Source: Amia ocellicauda (lineage: Eukaryota; Chordata; Actinopteri; Amiiformes; Amiidae). From it: 64,000 nucleotides of DNA. Location of the stretch: positions 6,169,920 to 6,233,919 of the forward strand of contig NC_089851.1 of assembly GCF_036373705.1 (NCBI RefSeq), given 5' to 3'. The notes beneath the pieces are model-generated. The model was not told where the DNA came from. It searched no databases and saw nothing but the letters and a program-made list of their open reading frames with translations. This document shows positions 11,801 through 22,535 of the stretch, one piece after another. The position numbers and the translations under genes are program-made. How positions within the stretch are numbered: position 1 is the first letter of the stretch; every line of letters begins with the position of its first letter.

Positions 11801-14800
11801 TGTCAGCAGATTTGTAGATGGTGTCACATGCCTTCCTGGGTCTTTATAAACATGCACTTGCCCATCCTCACCAGCAGAGGTCTCTGTCACAATAGAGAGA
11901 GACTTGTTAGCTGATTAAGTAAGTGTTCTTGTAATTATTATAACTCTGGAGAACTGCATTCTATATTAATCTTCCATGAACACACTGACATCAAACACAA
12001 CGCACATCTCTGCAATAACCTTTGACCTAATCAAAACCAATGGTCTTGTCCTATTGAACAGTGTTGGGTACCCCAGTGTCATTGACCCAGACCAAGAGTC
12101 CAGGCGATGGATGGGTATTGTGTTTCCCGTGACCTTCTGTGTAACTTGGACTACTTTGAATCCAGAATCATATCCACTTTCAGTCTCTGTTCAAGGCCAG
12201 CAACCATCAGTGTCTTTTAATCTGCTTTGCGGACCACTTTTTTTTAATCAGGATTTATTTTGATCGCCATCATTTGAAGTTCAATTTCAATAGAATTAAA
12301 TTAAATTAAATTATTCTCACACAATAGTTTCTGACCTGTTGTGGTTCATCAATGGTTGTGGTCTTCAGGAAATGGACTGAGAGTAAACAAACAAAGAGAA
12401 TCATTCTGTGTGGATAAAATCATGTCAGCTTATCTTTATACTTCTCAGAGGAGAGAAGCCCGATTTACTGTCCAGTTATGATGTTTACAGGCCAATAACC
12501 CTGACTTGACTCGTAAAGAGCGAGAGCTGTGGAACATCAGGGTCAGTGCTTTGTTGCACCTGGGAGCCATCGTGGTGGTGGACATGTTTTTCCATTTCCT
12601 CTACATTCTCACCATCCCTTCGGACATGAAACTTTTGAAGAACCTCTCGGACTGGTCGCTAGGTCAGTGGCTGCTCTCTTAATGTACAATTTGTGAGTAT
12701 TTTTATATTACACATACTGTCAGGTTTCAAAAATATTTGGTTTTGTTTTGTGTTAGATTATTATTATTGTTGTTAATATTAGGAATTGTTTTATATTGTA
12801 TTTATCATGCCCCCCTTGTAATATGCTTTTTAAAACATTGACATTTCTTTTCTAAAACGATCCACTTTTAAGTGTTTTTTTTTAATGTAAATTTTGAGCT
12901 GCAATTATTGTATAACATGGCTGCAGATCCTTGCCTTTTTATTCTGCTTCCTGAAATTAACCACGATCTCTTCTCTTTAAAAATACAGCTGGCTTGGCCT
13001 ACTCTAACCTGGTGTACGACTGGGTGAAAGCGGCCGTGATGTTTGGCGTCATCAATACCGTGTCCAGACTCGACCACCTCGACCCCCCACAGCCCCCGAA
13101 ATGTATCACCATGCTCTATGTCTTTGCCGAAACGTAAGCATCCTGTCAAAGATTTATAACCGTCACTTCCCAACTGATTCCCGTACCGGTTCTGTTTTGT
13201 CTAGGCTCCAGTCAATAAATCTATTACATTTGGTGCCGAGATAATCTCACACCCATCACAGCTGTCCATTTTCCATGCATCACTGGCCAACAGTTTTTAC
13301 CTCTGATTCCCCACAAATATGGTTTAGTCCTATATTTTGATAATTTTATCTGATTTATTTTCCTCTTACATTTCCATTTCTGATATTCATTGTAAACATT
13401 TTGTAGACACTAGTGTTGATAGTGAACATGTGGGTCATTCTCTTGTTCCCCTGTCCTGTGAAATACACACCAGGTTTAAACTTCGTCTGGTGACATGTTC
13501 ACAGTCACACAAACACAGCTGAACACTGAGCAGACGCTTGTCTCTCTCTGAGGGCTCACAGGCCCACAAATGTAAAGTAAACACAGCTAAGCTACCATTT
13601 TGTGAATGTTGTGCAAAATGTTAAAAGTGTTAGTGACATTTTCTGTGTCTGTTCAATATTTCAGGATTAGGAATAAAAAGTAATAATTCATAAGGTTTTA
13701 TTTTACATAAAAACTTAAAATTGTGTGTTCTATTCATTTGCATCCCCAACTGCCAAACTGGTCAAAAAGTGGTCTTATAAATCTCCCCCTTTTTCAACAG
13801 ATTCCTCATTAATGTCTAGTTTTCCCCTTTTTACTGTTCATACAGTAAGTGATTCTTATAGCTGTGTATTTCATCTTTGTTGCCACCAGTGTAGAGGTAA
13901 TGGGCAGTGCATTAGGGATTTCATACTATGTTTTACGAAATCATAGTTATTATATAACTCTGGAGAAAAATAAGAGACCACTTAACATTGATTTCTGAAC
14001 TTGGAGTGGTCTCTTAATTTTTTCCAGAGCTGTATAGCTAACATGTTGCATCTTCACATTGGAGTGTATACAACCAAATGACACCTGCGTTGTAATGCAG
14101 ATATTCAGAATTAAGATGTGTTTTGGCCAAGTATACATTCTCAAAAATACTAAAATAACATTTCACCTTGTTTCCTTTACAGACACTTCGACAGAGGAAT
14201 AAACGACTGGTTGTGCAAGTAAGTTTTAACCTAAAAATGCCTGTCTGTACATTAAAAATATATACAAATTATTAGTGACAATCAGATACATTATTAGAGT
14301 GAAGGAGTTAGACTAGTTTTAAGGGTACATCTTTAATCATGTATCTAGATTTTGTCATACAGTAGCTGCATTAACATTACCATCACTGTGGTCCTACTAA
14401 TGAGATTACAGCGATACAAACGTGTGTCTCATCGCTCAATTCTCTTCAATAGGTATGTTTATGACTATCTTGGCGAGAACCATGACAGCATCCGAAAGGA
14501 GTTAATGGCGACAATATCCACCTTTGCTATCACTACGCTGTGGCTGGGACCGTGTGACATCGTGTACATCTGGTCTGTGTGCAACTGCTTTGGCTTGAAC
14601 TTTGAGCTGTGGGTGGCGAAGTTCTTCCAACTTGAGCCATTTGCGACAATGGAGGTGAGGCTGGCAGTGTAAATTATGAATGGATACTTTCATGCTTTTG
14701 TTCCTTGTAATTGTACAGCTGCCTTGTCATGGGAAGTTGCTAAATTCATACACTGCTGTGGCTACATTTTTTAAATCATGTTTGAGTAACACTTCGATGT

Positions 14801-17800
14801 TTCTGATGTGTGCATTCATCATAATATTGATCTAAAACATATAAACACGTTGCCCCTCCAGGACCAATAGTAAGATCACCTGGTTTGAACTATATTCGGA
14901 TATAAAGAAAAGTGTTGTTTATGTTGATATTGTGGTGATGTGAGATTCATCTCACAGCTTTTGATTAATTGTCTTCCTGGATGCAGAACGCCATGCCCGA
15001 AGCCATGTCTCGCCGGATAAGAGGAGTGTTTAACGCAGCCAACTTCTGGGCAATTGTCTTGTACAACGTCTTGTCCCTCAACAGCCTGGAGTTTGCAAAA
15101 CTGGTCGCCAGGAGACTGATCATCAAAGGTGATGCAGCACAAATAAAATTCTCACAAAAGAGCCCCCTCCAAAACAAAACAAATTACACTTTGACCTGTA
15201 TAGATTCATAATTGATACCTGTTCAGATGGTGCAGACAGACCATAGCTAGTGTTGCATTTAAGATATAATTACAATCAAAATATGTATTATTTATAATGG
15301 AATAATAACATAAGAACATAAGAAAGTTTACAAATGAAAGGAGGTGATTCGACCCATCGTACTTGTTTGGTGTCCATTAATAACTAAATGATCCAGATTG
15401 TTCCAGATTGTGACAACTCCCTGTGTGAAGAAGTGTCTCCTGTTTTCTGTCTTGAATGCCTTGAAGCCCAATTTCCATTTGTGTCCCCGGGTGCATGTGT
15501 CCCTGCTGATCTGGAAAAGCTCCTCTGGTTTGAAGTGGTCGATGCCCTTCATGATTTTGAAGACTTGGATCAAGTCCCCACGTAGTCTCCTCTGTTCCAG
15601 GGTGAAAAGGTTCAGTTCCTCAGTCTCTCAGTAGGACATTCCCTTCAGACCTGGAATAAGTCTGGTTGCTCTCCTCTGAACTGCCTCTAGAGCAGCGATA
15701 TCTTTCTTGAAGTGTGGAGCCCAGAACTGTCCACAGTATCCAGATGAGCTCTAACTAGTGCATTGTACAGTCTGAACATTACTGCCCTTTTTCTCAATTC
15801 TACACTTACATACTTATGACAATATACCCTAACACTCTGTTTGCCTTTTTTATTGTTTCCCCAGATTCTTTGGATGGAGAAAGTGAGGAGTCCACATAGA
15901 CTCCTAGGTCTTTCTCATGCGTTACTTCATCTAGTTCTGTTCCTACCATAGTGTACAGTGAGGGAAAAAAGTATTTGATCCCCTGCTGATTTTGTACGTT
16001 TGCCCACTGACAAAGAAATGATCAGTCTATAATTTTAATGGTAGGTGTATTTTAACAGTGAGAGACAGAATAACAACAAAATCCAGAAAAAATCAGTCTT
16101 CGGTGTGGAACCTTATCAAAAGCTTTCTGAAAATCTAAGTATATCATATCATATGCTTTCACGTGATCTACAGCTGTAGTTGCATGTTCAGAAAATTCTA
16201 ATAAATTAGTAAGACATGATCTGCCTCGTCTAAACCCATGTTGACTATCTCCAAGAGTATGGTTTTCATTAAGACACTCCTCTATTTTCTGTCTAATAAT
16301 TTTTTCCAACATTTTACAGGTGATGCAGGTGAGACTGATTTGTCTGTAAGTTCCTGGCTCAGTTTTATCCCCTTTCTTGTGGATTGATATGACATTTGCT
16401 GTCTTCCAGTCAGTTGGTACATCCCCTGTTCTAAGTGTCATTTGAAATATTTGAGTTCCACACCAAAGACTGATCCTCAAATTGGAAGCTGTAGGCATTC
16501 AGGGTAATGTAAGTAGATAAGTAGATGGATTATGAACTGGTTGATGTATAGGAAACAGAGATACAATCTCGGCAACACAGGCTATTCAAAGGGACTTATA
16601 TAATATTCAGTTGTGGGCCGACACCTGGCAGATGAAATTCAATGTGGACAAGTGCAAGGTATTACATGCAGGTAACAAAAATGTCCACTATAATTACAGT
16701 GAGGGAAAAAAGTGACAAAGAAATGATCAGTCTATAATTTTAATGGTAGGTGTATTTTAACAGTGAGAGACAGAATAACAACAAAATCCAGAAAAACGCA
16801 TTTCAAAAAAGTTATAAATTGATTTGCATGTTAATGAGTGAAATAAGTATTTGTCCCCTTCGACTTAGTACTTGGTGGCAAAACCCTTGTTGGCAATCAC
16901 AGAGGTCACACGTTTCTTATAGTTGGCCACCACGTTTGCACACATCTCAGGAGGGATTTTGTCCCACTCCTCTTTGCAGATCCTCTCCAAGTCATTAAGG
17001 TTTCGAGGCTGACATTTGGCAACTCAAACCTTCAGCTCCCTCCACAGATTTTCTATGGGATTAAGGTCTGGAGACTGGCTAGGCCACTCCAGGACCTTAA
17101 TGTGCTTCTTCTTGAGCCACTCCTTTGTTGCCTTGGCTGTGTGTTTTGGGTCATTCATGCTGGAATACCCATCCACGACCCATTTTCAATGCCCTGGCTG
17201 AGGAAAGGAGGTTCTCACCCAAGATTTGACGGTACATGGCCCCGTCCATCGTCCCTTTGATGCGGTGCAGTTGTCCTGTCCCCTTAGCAGAAAAACACCC
17301 CCAAAGCATAATGTTTCCACCTCCATGTTTGACGGTGGGGATGGTGTTCTTGGGGTCATTCCTCCTCCTCCAAACACGGCGAGTTGAGTTGATGCCAAAG
17401 AGCTCGATTTTGGTCTCATCTGACCAAAACACTTTCACCCAGTTCTTCTCTGAATCATTCAGATGTTCATTGGCAAACTTCAAACGGGCCTGTACATGTG
17501 CTTTCTTGAGCAGGGGGACCTCGCGGGCGCTGCAGGATTTCAGTCCTTCACGGCGTAGTGTGTTACCAATTGTTTTCTTGGTGACTATGGTCCCAGATTC
17601 CTCACCATTCTCATGATCATTGAAACTCCACGAGGTGAGATCTTGCATGGAGCCCCAGACCGAGGGAGACTGACAGTTATTTTGTGTTTCTTCCATTTGC
17701 GAATAATCGCACCAACTGTTGTCACCTTCTCACCAAGCTGCTTGGCGATGGTCTTGTAGCCCATTCCAGCCTTGTGTAGGTCTACAATCTTGTCCCTGAC

Positions 17801-19577
17801 ATCCTTGGACAGTTCTTTGGTCTTGGCCATGATGGAGAGTTTGGAATCTGATTGATTGATTTCTTCTGTGGACAGGTGTCTTTTATACAGGTAACGAGCT
17901 GAGATTAGGAGCACTCCCTTTAAGAGAGTGCTCCTAATCTCAGCTCGTTTCCTGTATAAAAGACACCTGGGAGCCAGAAATCTTGCTGATTGATAGGGGA
18001 TCAAATACTTATTTCCCTCATTTACATGCAAATCAATGTATAACTTTTTTGAAATGTGTTTTTCTGGATTTTGTTGTTATTCTGTCTCTCACTGTTAAAA
18101 TACACCTACCATTAAAATTATAGACTGATAATTTCTTTGTCAGTGGGCAAACATACAAAATCAGCAGGGGATCAAATACTTTTTTCCCTCACTGTACACT
18201 ATGGTAGGAACAGAACTAGATGAAGTAACGCATGAGAAAGACCTAGGAGTCTATGTGGACTCCTCACTTTCTCCATCCAAACAATGTGGGGAAGCAATAA
18301 AAAAGGCAAACACAATATTAGGGTATATTGTCAAAAGTGTAGAATTGAGAACAAGGGCAGTGATGTTCAGACTGTACAATGCGCTAGTTAGAGCTCATCT
18401 GGATACTGTGGACAGTTCTGGGCTCCACACTTCAAGAAAGATATCGCTGCTCTAGAGGCAGTTCAGAGGAGAGCAACCAGACTTATTCCAGGTCTGAAGG
18501 GAATGTCCTACTGAGAGACTGAGGAACTGAACCTTTTCACCCTGGAACAGAGGAGACTACGTGGGGACTTGATTCAAATCTTCAAAATCATGAAAAGCAT
18601 CGACCACATCAAACCAGAGGAGCTTTTCCAGATCAGCAGGGACACACGGACCCGGGGACACAAATGGAAATTGGGCTTCAAGGCATTCAAGACAGAAAAC
18701 AGGAGACACTTCTTCACACAGAGAGGCGCCCAATCTGAACAAACTCCCCAGCAATGTGGTAGAAGAGACAATTTGGGAACATTTAAAACAATTTGGGAAC
18801 ATGTTCTTCTTATGTTCTTATACATAATTTCCCTCATTTCTTTAAGTACTGTTGGAAATATACCATCTGGCCCAGGTGATTTGATTGTTTTTAAGTCTGC
18901 TAGTCCCTTTAGTACCTCCTCCTCATTTATCCTGATCTCTCTTAGGGTTTGACTGGACTGATTGTTAACCTGTGGCATGTTATCTGTTTTTACGTTTGTA
19001 AAAACCTCTGTGAAATACTCATTCAGAACATTTGCCACATCTTGTTCATTTTCCAAGATACTTTAGTTTTTGCCCTTTATCTGTTTTACTTCCTCCTTTA
19101 TTGACCGCTTGCTGTTCTAGTATTGAAAAAAGCTCTTTGCATTAGTTTTAGCTCCAATAGCTATGTTTCTTTCTATTTCCCTCTTTTCTTTCCTGATCCC
19201 TGTCTTAACATCTCTTTGCAGTTCAACATATTCTTTTGTATGGGCTATACAACATTTTCTTTCTCTTTATATTTTTATGCATACTTCTATGAAACCATTT
19301 TGGCCACTGTTTTTTGGTCCTCAATTTGCTTTTGGTACAAAAGTGTCATTCCATTACTTACTCAAATTCCATTTCTTCTACTGAGTTTGAACTTATCCAG
19401 AACCATGTTTTTAATCAGTGACTGGTTTTGCTGATGGCTTCGTTGTTCTCCACAGGCTTCCCCCTGTCCACGCTGTCCGTCCTGTTTGTCACTTACTGTG
19501 GTGTGCAGCTGATTAAGGAGAGGGAACGACGGCTGGCCCTGGAGGAAGAGGAAGCTGAGAAGGAGAAAGCCGAATAA
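5852..19577 (+). CDS. hhatl: Hedgehog acyltransferase-like protein (HHATL), 11 coding exons, 503 aa
   Basis: Joined exons: 5852-5957, 9318-9385, 9695-9808, 10809-11003, 11398-11607, 12491-12662, 12989-13133, 14183-14218, 14453-14654, 14987-15128, 19456-19577. All have GT/AG borders and consistent phase, giving 1512 bp; human HHATL is about 504 aa (from memory). HHATL is a multipass ER membrane protein of the MBOAT family, abundant in heart and skeletal muscle and reported to oppose Hedgehog palmitoylation. Signature stretches include [28 protein letters not shown] and [16 protein letters not shown] (Asp340) is kept, but the catalytic WHG of HHAT reads WLGPCD, with Leu380 in place of His, so acyltransferase activity is not expected. 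Residues 1-35 hold an N-terminal membrane segment. The tail is charged ([20 protein letters not shown]). The ATG is the first after the acceptor at 5813 and matches the vertebrate start MGIK. Confidence 0.97.
6065..6204. mobile_element. MITE-like foldback element, copy 2
   Basis: About 140 bp with imperfect inverted ends. The left end reads TGGACCAAATCAACACTTTG and then CCACGA, CTGTACCCTATCACG. The right end, complemented, reads CTTTGACCTACCCACGAATC and TTTGTACCTTATCACG. The element would fold into a hairpin. It lies just after the first coding exon of hhatl, is non-coding, and is of unassigned superfamily. Confidence 0.65.
7230..7514 (+). mobile_element. CR1-type LINE, 3' fragment
   Basis: The plus strand encodes the C-terminal end of a CR1 ORF2: the [18 protein letters not shown] region (degenerate), then [20 protein letters not shown] and [11 protein letters not shown], a stop, and the conserved 3' tail GGGGCGAATGGCCTCCTCTC. 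It ends in TTTCTTATG-type sequence. CR1 elements prime on short 8-bp repeats and are usually 5'-truncated, as here. It sits in the first long hhatl intron. Confidence 0.85.
13953..14036. mobile_element. Small palindromic Tc1-type MITE
   Basis: An 84-bp foldback in the hhatl intron between 13134 and 14182. The left arm TATAACTCTGGAGAAAAATA (then AGAGACCACTTA) pairs with the right arm, whose complement is TATACAGCTCTGGAAAAAAT (then TAAGAGACCACTCC). TA-rich flanks fit Tc1/mariner insertion. It is too short to code and would need an autonomous relative. Confidence 0.75.
15303..16091 (-). mobile_element. CR1 LINE 3' end (minus) carrying a solo Tc1 end; left arm of a large inverted repeat
   Basis: From 15953 down to 15303 the minus strand encodes the CR1 C-terminus ([12 protein letters not shown] region, then [20 protein letters not shown] and [18 protein letters not shown]) and the 3' tail. 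At 15956-16090 a single Tc1 terminal repeat (CAGTGAGGGAAAAAAGTATT onward) adjoins the CR1 at the same CR1 base as the full Tc1 does at 18194. The arm is repeated in opposite orientation at about 18058-18820. Confidence 0.85.
16092..16452 (-). pseudogene. CR1 LINE reverse transcriptase fragment
   Basis: The minus strand encodes part of a CR1-clade reverse transcriptase: [59 protein letters not shown] and [16 protein letters not shown]. It stops abruptly at the KVPHRRL motif, where the solo Tc1 end begins (16090). The rest of the RT (palm YADD-type region) is missing. It continues logically from the upstream CR1 part at 18821-19330, which the plus-strand CR1/Tc1 block now separates from it. Confidence 0.85.
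16865..17830 (-). pseudogene. Tc1 transposase, frameshifted and stopped
   Basis: It starts at the ATG 17830-17828 ([20 protein letters not shown], then the helix-turn-helix [20 protein letters not shown]). The catalytic domain has the first Asp in [15 protein letters not shown] and the end motif [19 protein letters not shown]. Frameshifts occur near 17600 (after MRMVRNLGP) and near 17155, where the second Asp motif (FQHE, expected near DNDPKH) is damaged. A TGA replaces an Arg codon just after the WRELKV motif, near 17020. The frame closes with FATKY-like codons and TAA at 16867-16865. The enzyme cannot be active from this copy. Confidence 0.9.
17871..17968. repeat. Long perfect-type hairpin inside the Tc1 leader
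   Basis: ACAGGTGTCTTTTATACAGG and the following AACGAGCTGAGATTAGGAGC pair with their complements across a loop of about CCCTTTAAG. The arms are about 45 bp with one or two mismatches. It lies just upstream of the transposase start, in the 5' leader. The strong symmetry is a family feature rather than a host hairpin gene. Confidence 0.85.
18821..19330 (-). pseudogene. CR1 LINE ORF2, linker upstream of the reverse transcriptase
   Basis: The minus strand reads [20 protein letters not shown], then [20 protein letters not shown] and [15 protein letters not shown], the region between endonuclease and reverse transcriptase in CR1/L2-type ORF2. Further upstream (19060-19330) the homology is degenerate. 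It joins in order and phase of content to 16452-16092, showing that the two were one minus-strand insertion. Confidence 0.8.
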
Positions 19578-19840
19578 AATAAACCACTCTGTTTTCCTAC
19601 CAAGCCCTGGAGTACTCAGTTCCCTTTGCACTTTCTGCACCGCCTTGGTTTTTACGTAACCACCCAAACTGAATCTCAATTCTGGCGTTCGGGAGTCCAT
19701 ATTCATCAACAACGCACACATCATACTGTGAAACGTTCTGAAGTGTACTTGCTGTACAGAAATGCCACAGGCCCCTATACCACTTGTGCGTTTATTTATT
19801 TTTTAACTTAATAAATAAAAGCAGGAGGATGACTAATGCC
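19578..19840 (+). terminator. hhatl 3' UTR and poly(A) signals
   Basis: An AATAAA overlaps the stop codon (19573-19578). More plausible working signals are overlapping AATAAA hexamers at 19810-19815 and 19814-19819, giving a 3' UTR of about 250 bases. No transcript end can be seen directly. Confidence 0.6.
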
Positions 19841-22120
19841 CAATGTGGGATTATGTACATTGAAATTAATATATTAAAGAATAATTTAGTCTGTAGCCTG
19901 TGTGTATTTCTTTTCTTTGTCTGTTTGCTTTAGGACACAAATGTGGGTGTATGTAAAACATATTGCACTCTTTACACCAAAGCTTATTTGACATTTAAAT
20001 GTACCTGAATTTCTAGCTGGTGAAACTTTTAGTCCATGTTACTGCTAAACAGTACATTCATATTTAGCATCCTACACAGGGAACAAATGCTATAATTAAT
20101 ACTATATAACTAATTTGAGACTATCATTAAAATACTTATGAAAGCTATAGACTGTTAACAATGAGCATTATGTATTTTGCTATAGTATTTTGTACCCTCA
20201 CAAATTTGAAAGTAACTTTGTCAGAACCAGATCCATATTTTTTTTGCTGTGCTCTGGAATATGTTCAAAACACATTGATTAAACACAGATCAAATTGTTT
20301 TCCCAAATGGTGATACTTTACATTCCATTTTACCAAAGAAAATCACATTTAATTACACTGATGTATTGAGGTATTGTCTTTTGTAGTATTAGGAGTACGT
20401 GGGTCTTCAGAAGTATCTTATTTACACATGCAGTTTCTTTTTCATGAATGTCGGAACAGCCTTGGCTTAAAATTGCATGCACCTCTGAGGACAGAGAGGT
20501 TTTTATTAGTTCTGCGAGAATTTAGGGAATTGACTCGAAGCTGCACCTGATATTGGACTATTCTCGAGCCCAGCCATGCTGTTGCAGCTGTTGGCTTCAA
20601 ACTGTGCTGTTGTTGATGAGAGCAGATTAACTGTTACATTCTGTATCCCAGTGTCACAGCGCTGCAACCTGTGTGATTCATTTGAATGCTGTTTATCTGA
20701 CGTTGTGGCCTACATTAGGGTTCGAACAAACATAGGCTTGCTATAAATATGTATGAGTGAGTTAGTGTTGCATGCTTGTTAATAAACCTGTTTTCAGAAT
20801 AATGTATGCCAGCAAACTATGTTGAAATGAATACAGGTCCCTTGTATTCTGTTGAATATGTAAAGGGTTTACCATTTCTAAAAACTTAAATGCACAGCTT
20901 TGAGGTATTGCTTTTCTGCTAGTAATCTAGTTTGGCAGGAGTATAATTGAAATTAATTAATAATTAATATATTTTTAAGCAAGTAATACCATGTCTCTAC
21001 AGGATATTTGTGGACAGGGCAGTTAACAGTCAGCAGTGTAACAGTATTATTGATCAAAAATAGATAAAAGTCTCTAAAATATACAACAAATCTAACAAAA
21101 ACATACTTCCCAAAACTATAAATGCCAATTCTTCTCTTAAACTATGTTATATTTACCACTTGTCTAGCTTGACACAGAGTAATTTGGTTCGAAAGGTGAC
21201 ATTCTAAACATAGGAAGGTAAACTAATTTGGATTCAAACAAGCAAACAAGAGACATCATATATATGCTTAATAAAGGATTACTAAAGGCTTTAAGACATT
21301 GAATTTCCAAGCAAATTTTAATTCTGATAAATTCAGTCCAATAAATAGATAAATACTTTATGGATCATCTGCATTTCCTTATCTGTAGGCTAATCTTGTT
21401 TGGATTCCTGGTTATTTTTCAACGAACATAATCAAACACTTTATTCTTAAATCTACATATCCCAAAGGATTCTTACTTTGCGTAGGTTAAATCTCTGCTT
21501 GGTGTTGTCAGAAATCATTACGCAGCTTCCCTGTCACAAGATTGTTTTAATCTATCAGTGTGTTAAATGGGACAGCTTTTGATGATTTTAAAAGATATGT
21601 AAAAAAATGGTAACATAAATTGGAATTTTGATTTCAAAGAAAATACATGAATGTCAAAGCAGACATTTCTCTGGTCTCAACAAGGACACACACATACAAT
21701 AGTGATGTATTGAGAGAATGCTAAAAGCAAACTGGGATCAAATTGATTGGAGACCCTGTAATGTATAATGATGTTGAGGCATGTCTGACTTAATGGTTCT
21801 TCGGTTACTGAGTGGGTTGATAAATTTAAACTACTGAATAAACTAATATGTGAACAGAGGCTTTTGTGAGATGATCGTCCCATTAACTTATTAAATGTTC
21901 ACGTTTAAAACAGTTTTGGTGATAAGGGTGCACAGTGGAAGTGAACGTATCTGAAGTGAAACATTGCTGTATATCAGATTTGTTTAATTTGTTTCAAGGT
22001 AATTGATAACAGTCCTGGTATTCATTATTTATAACCACACAACGCATCTTCTAGTGAGCTACTGTGCTAAACGCCTGTTGAATAAATCATGTACATCAGT
22101 CACATTCACACTTTGAAGAG
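19841..22120. other. hhatl-klhl40 intergenic DNA
   Basis: About 2.3 kb of AT-rich sequence with no coding frame of known type, no recognised transposon and no RNA gene. It should contain the hhatl transcript end at its left and klhl40 upstream control sequence at its right. Confidence 0.6.
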
Positions 22121-22229
22121 TGCGGTCATTTGTGTCTCACTGGAAAAGACCATTAATACCCTGCTTGTGGATCATGATGTCAGAGAAACACTCCTGCACT
22201 AGTGATTCGGTAGACGACAGGGAGAGCTC

Positions 22230-22400
22230 CTCTCTGGGGCATCTCAGCTGCTGCCTATGTCTGACTGATGGTGTATCTAAAAGGGGGATCATATTTCACA
22301 TGCACCAATATGGATTCCTCGGCTTTGTGCAGCCCGGTCTATAAATACATCCCTGTAGATGTTTGAAGAACTCAGACAGCTGGGCTCGCAGGCAGTCCTG
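22230..22400 (+). promoter_or_regulatory. klhl40 promoter with TATA box and E-boxes
   Basis: TATAAATA (22340-22347) lies 189 bp before the klhl40 ATG. The same bases, CTATAAATAC, nearly fit a MEF2 site. An imperfect CArG-like CCAATATGGA lies about 35 bp upstream. CAGCTG E-boxes occur near 22236 and just downstream of the TATA box at about 22378. This layout fits a striated-muscle promoter. The start site would be near 22370 with an unspliced leader of about 165 bases. Confidence 0.6.
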
Positions 22401-22535
22401 CTTTCTGAGACTCATTCCAGTTCGATCAAGTCTGCGTCTTTTTTCAGGCCTGGGCCTCGAATGAGAGAGAGTGCTGCCGCAGAGAGGTGACCATTGAGGA
22501 AGTCCTGTATTTTCTTCATCTAGAAAATAAGGAAC

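Larger units (their letters stand above)
16697..18194 (-). mobile_element. Tc1-like transposon nested in the CR1 copy
   Basis: About 1.5 kb, flanked by TA (16695-16696 and 18195-18196), with ends CAGTGAGGGAAAAAAGT and its complement. The left terminal repeat lacks the roughly 40 bp (the GTATTTGATCCCCTGC... segment) that is present in the right one and in the solo end at 15956. It carries a broken transposase on the minus strand and a strong internal hairpin at 17871-17968. This family is widespread in fishes (from memory). Removing the element restores the CR1 reading across the insertion (NVHYNY then TMVGTELDE). Confidence 0.92.
16453..18820 (+). mobile_element. CR1 LINE 3' half (plus), interrupted by a Tc1 element
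   Basis: The plus strand restarts at the same motif where the minus copy ends ([19 protein letters not shown], from about 16455). A degenerate stretch follows, then [20 protein letters not shown] (about 16615-16675). Tc1 interrupts at 16697-18194. The frame then continues [20 protein letters not shown] and [20 protein letters not shown] to a TTCTTATGTTCTTA tail at 18820. Internal deletions are evident, and no reverse transcriptase core remains. It lies in the last hhatl intron. Confidence 0.8.

Noticed and set aside
16052..16498. A possible functional reverse transcriptase gene
   Set aside because: Only a fragment ending at KVPHRRL; the catalytic palm motif and the rest of ORF2 are absent.
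17236..17616. Plus-strand frame of 126 codons
   Set aside because: It is antisense to the Tc1 transposase remnant.
20700..20760. GGGTTCGAACAAA resembling a tRNA T-arm
   Set aside because: No matching acceptor, D or anticodon arms around it.
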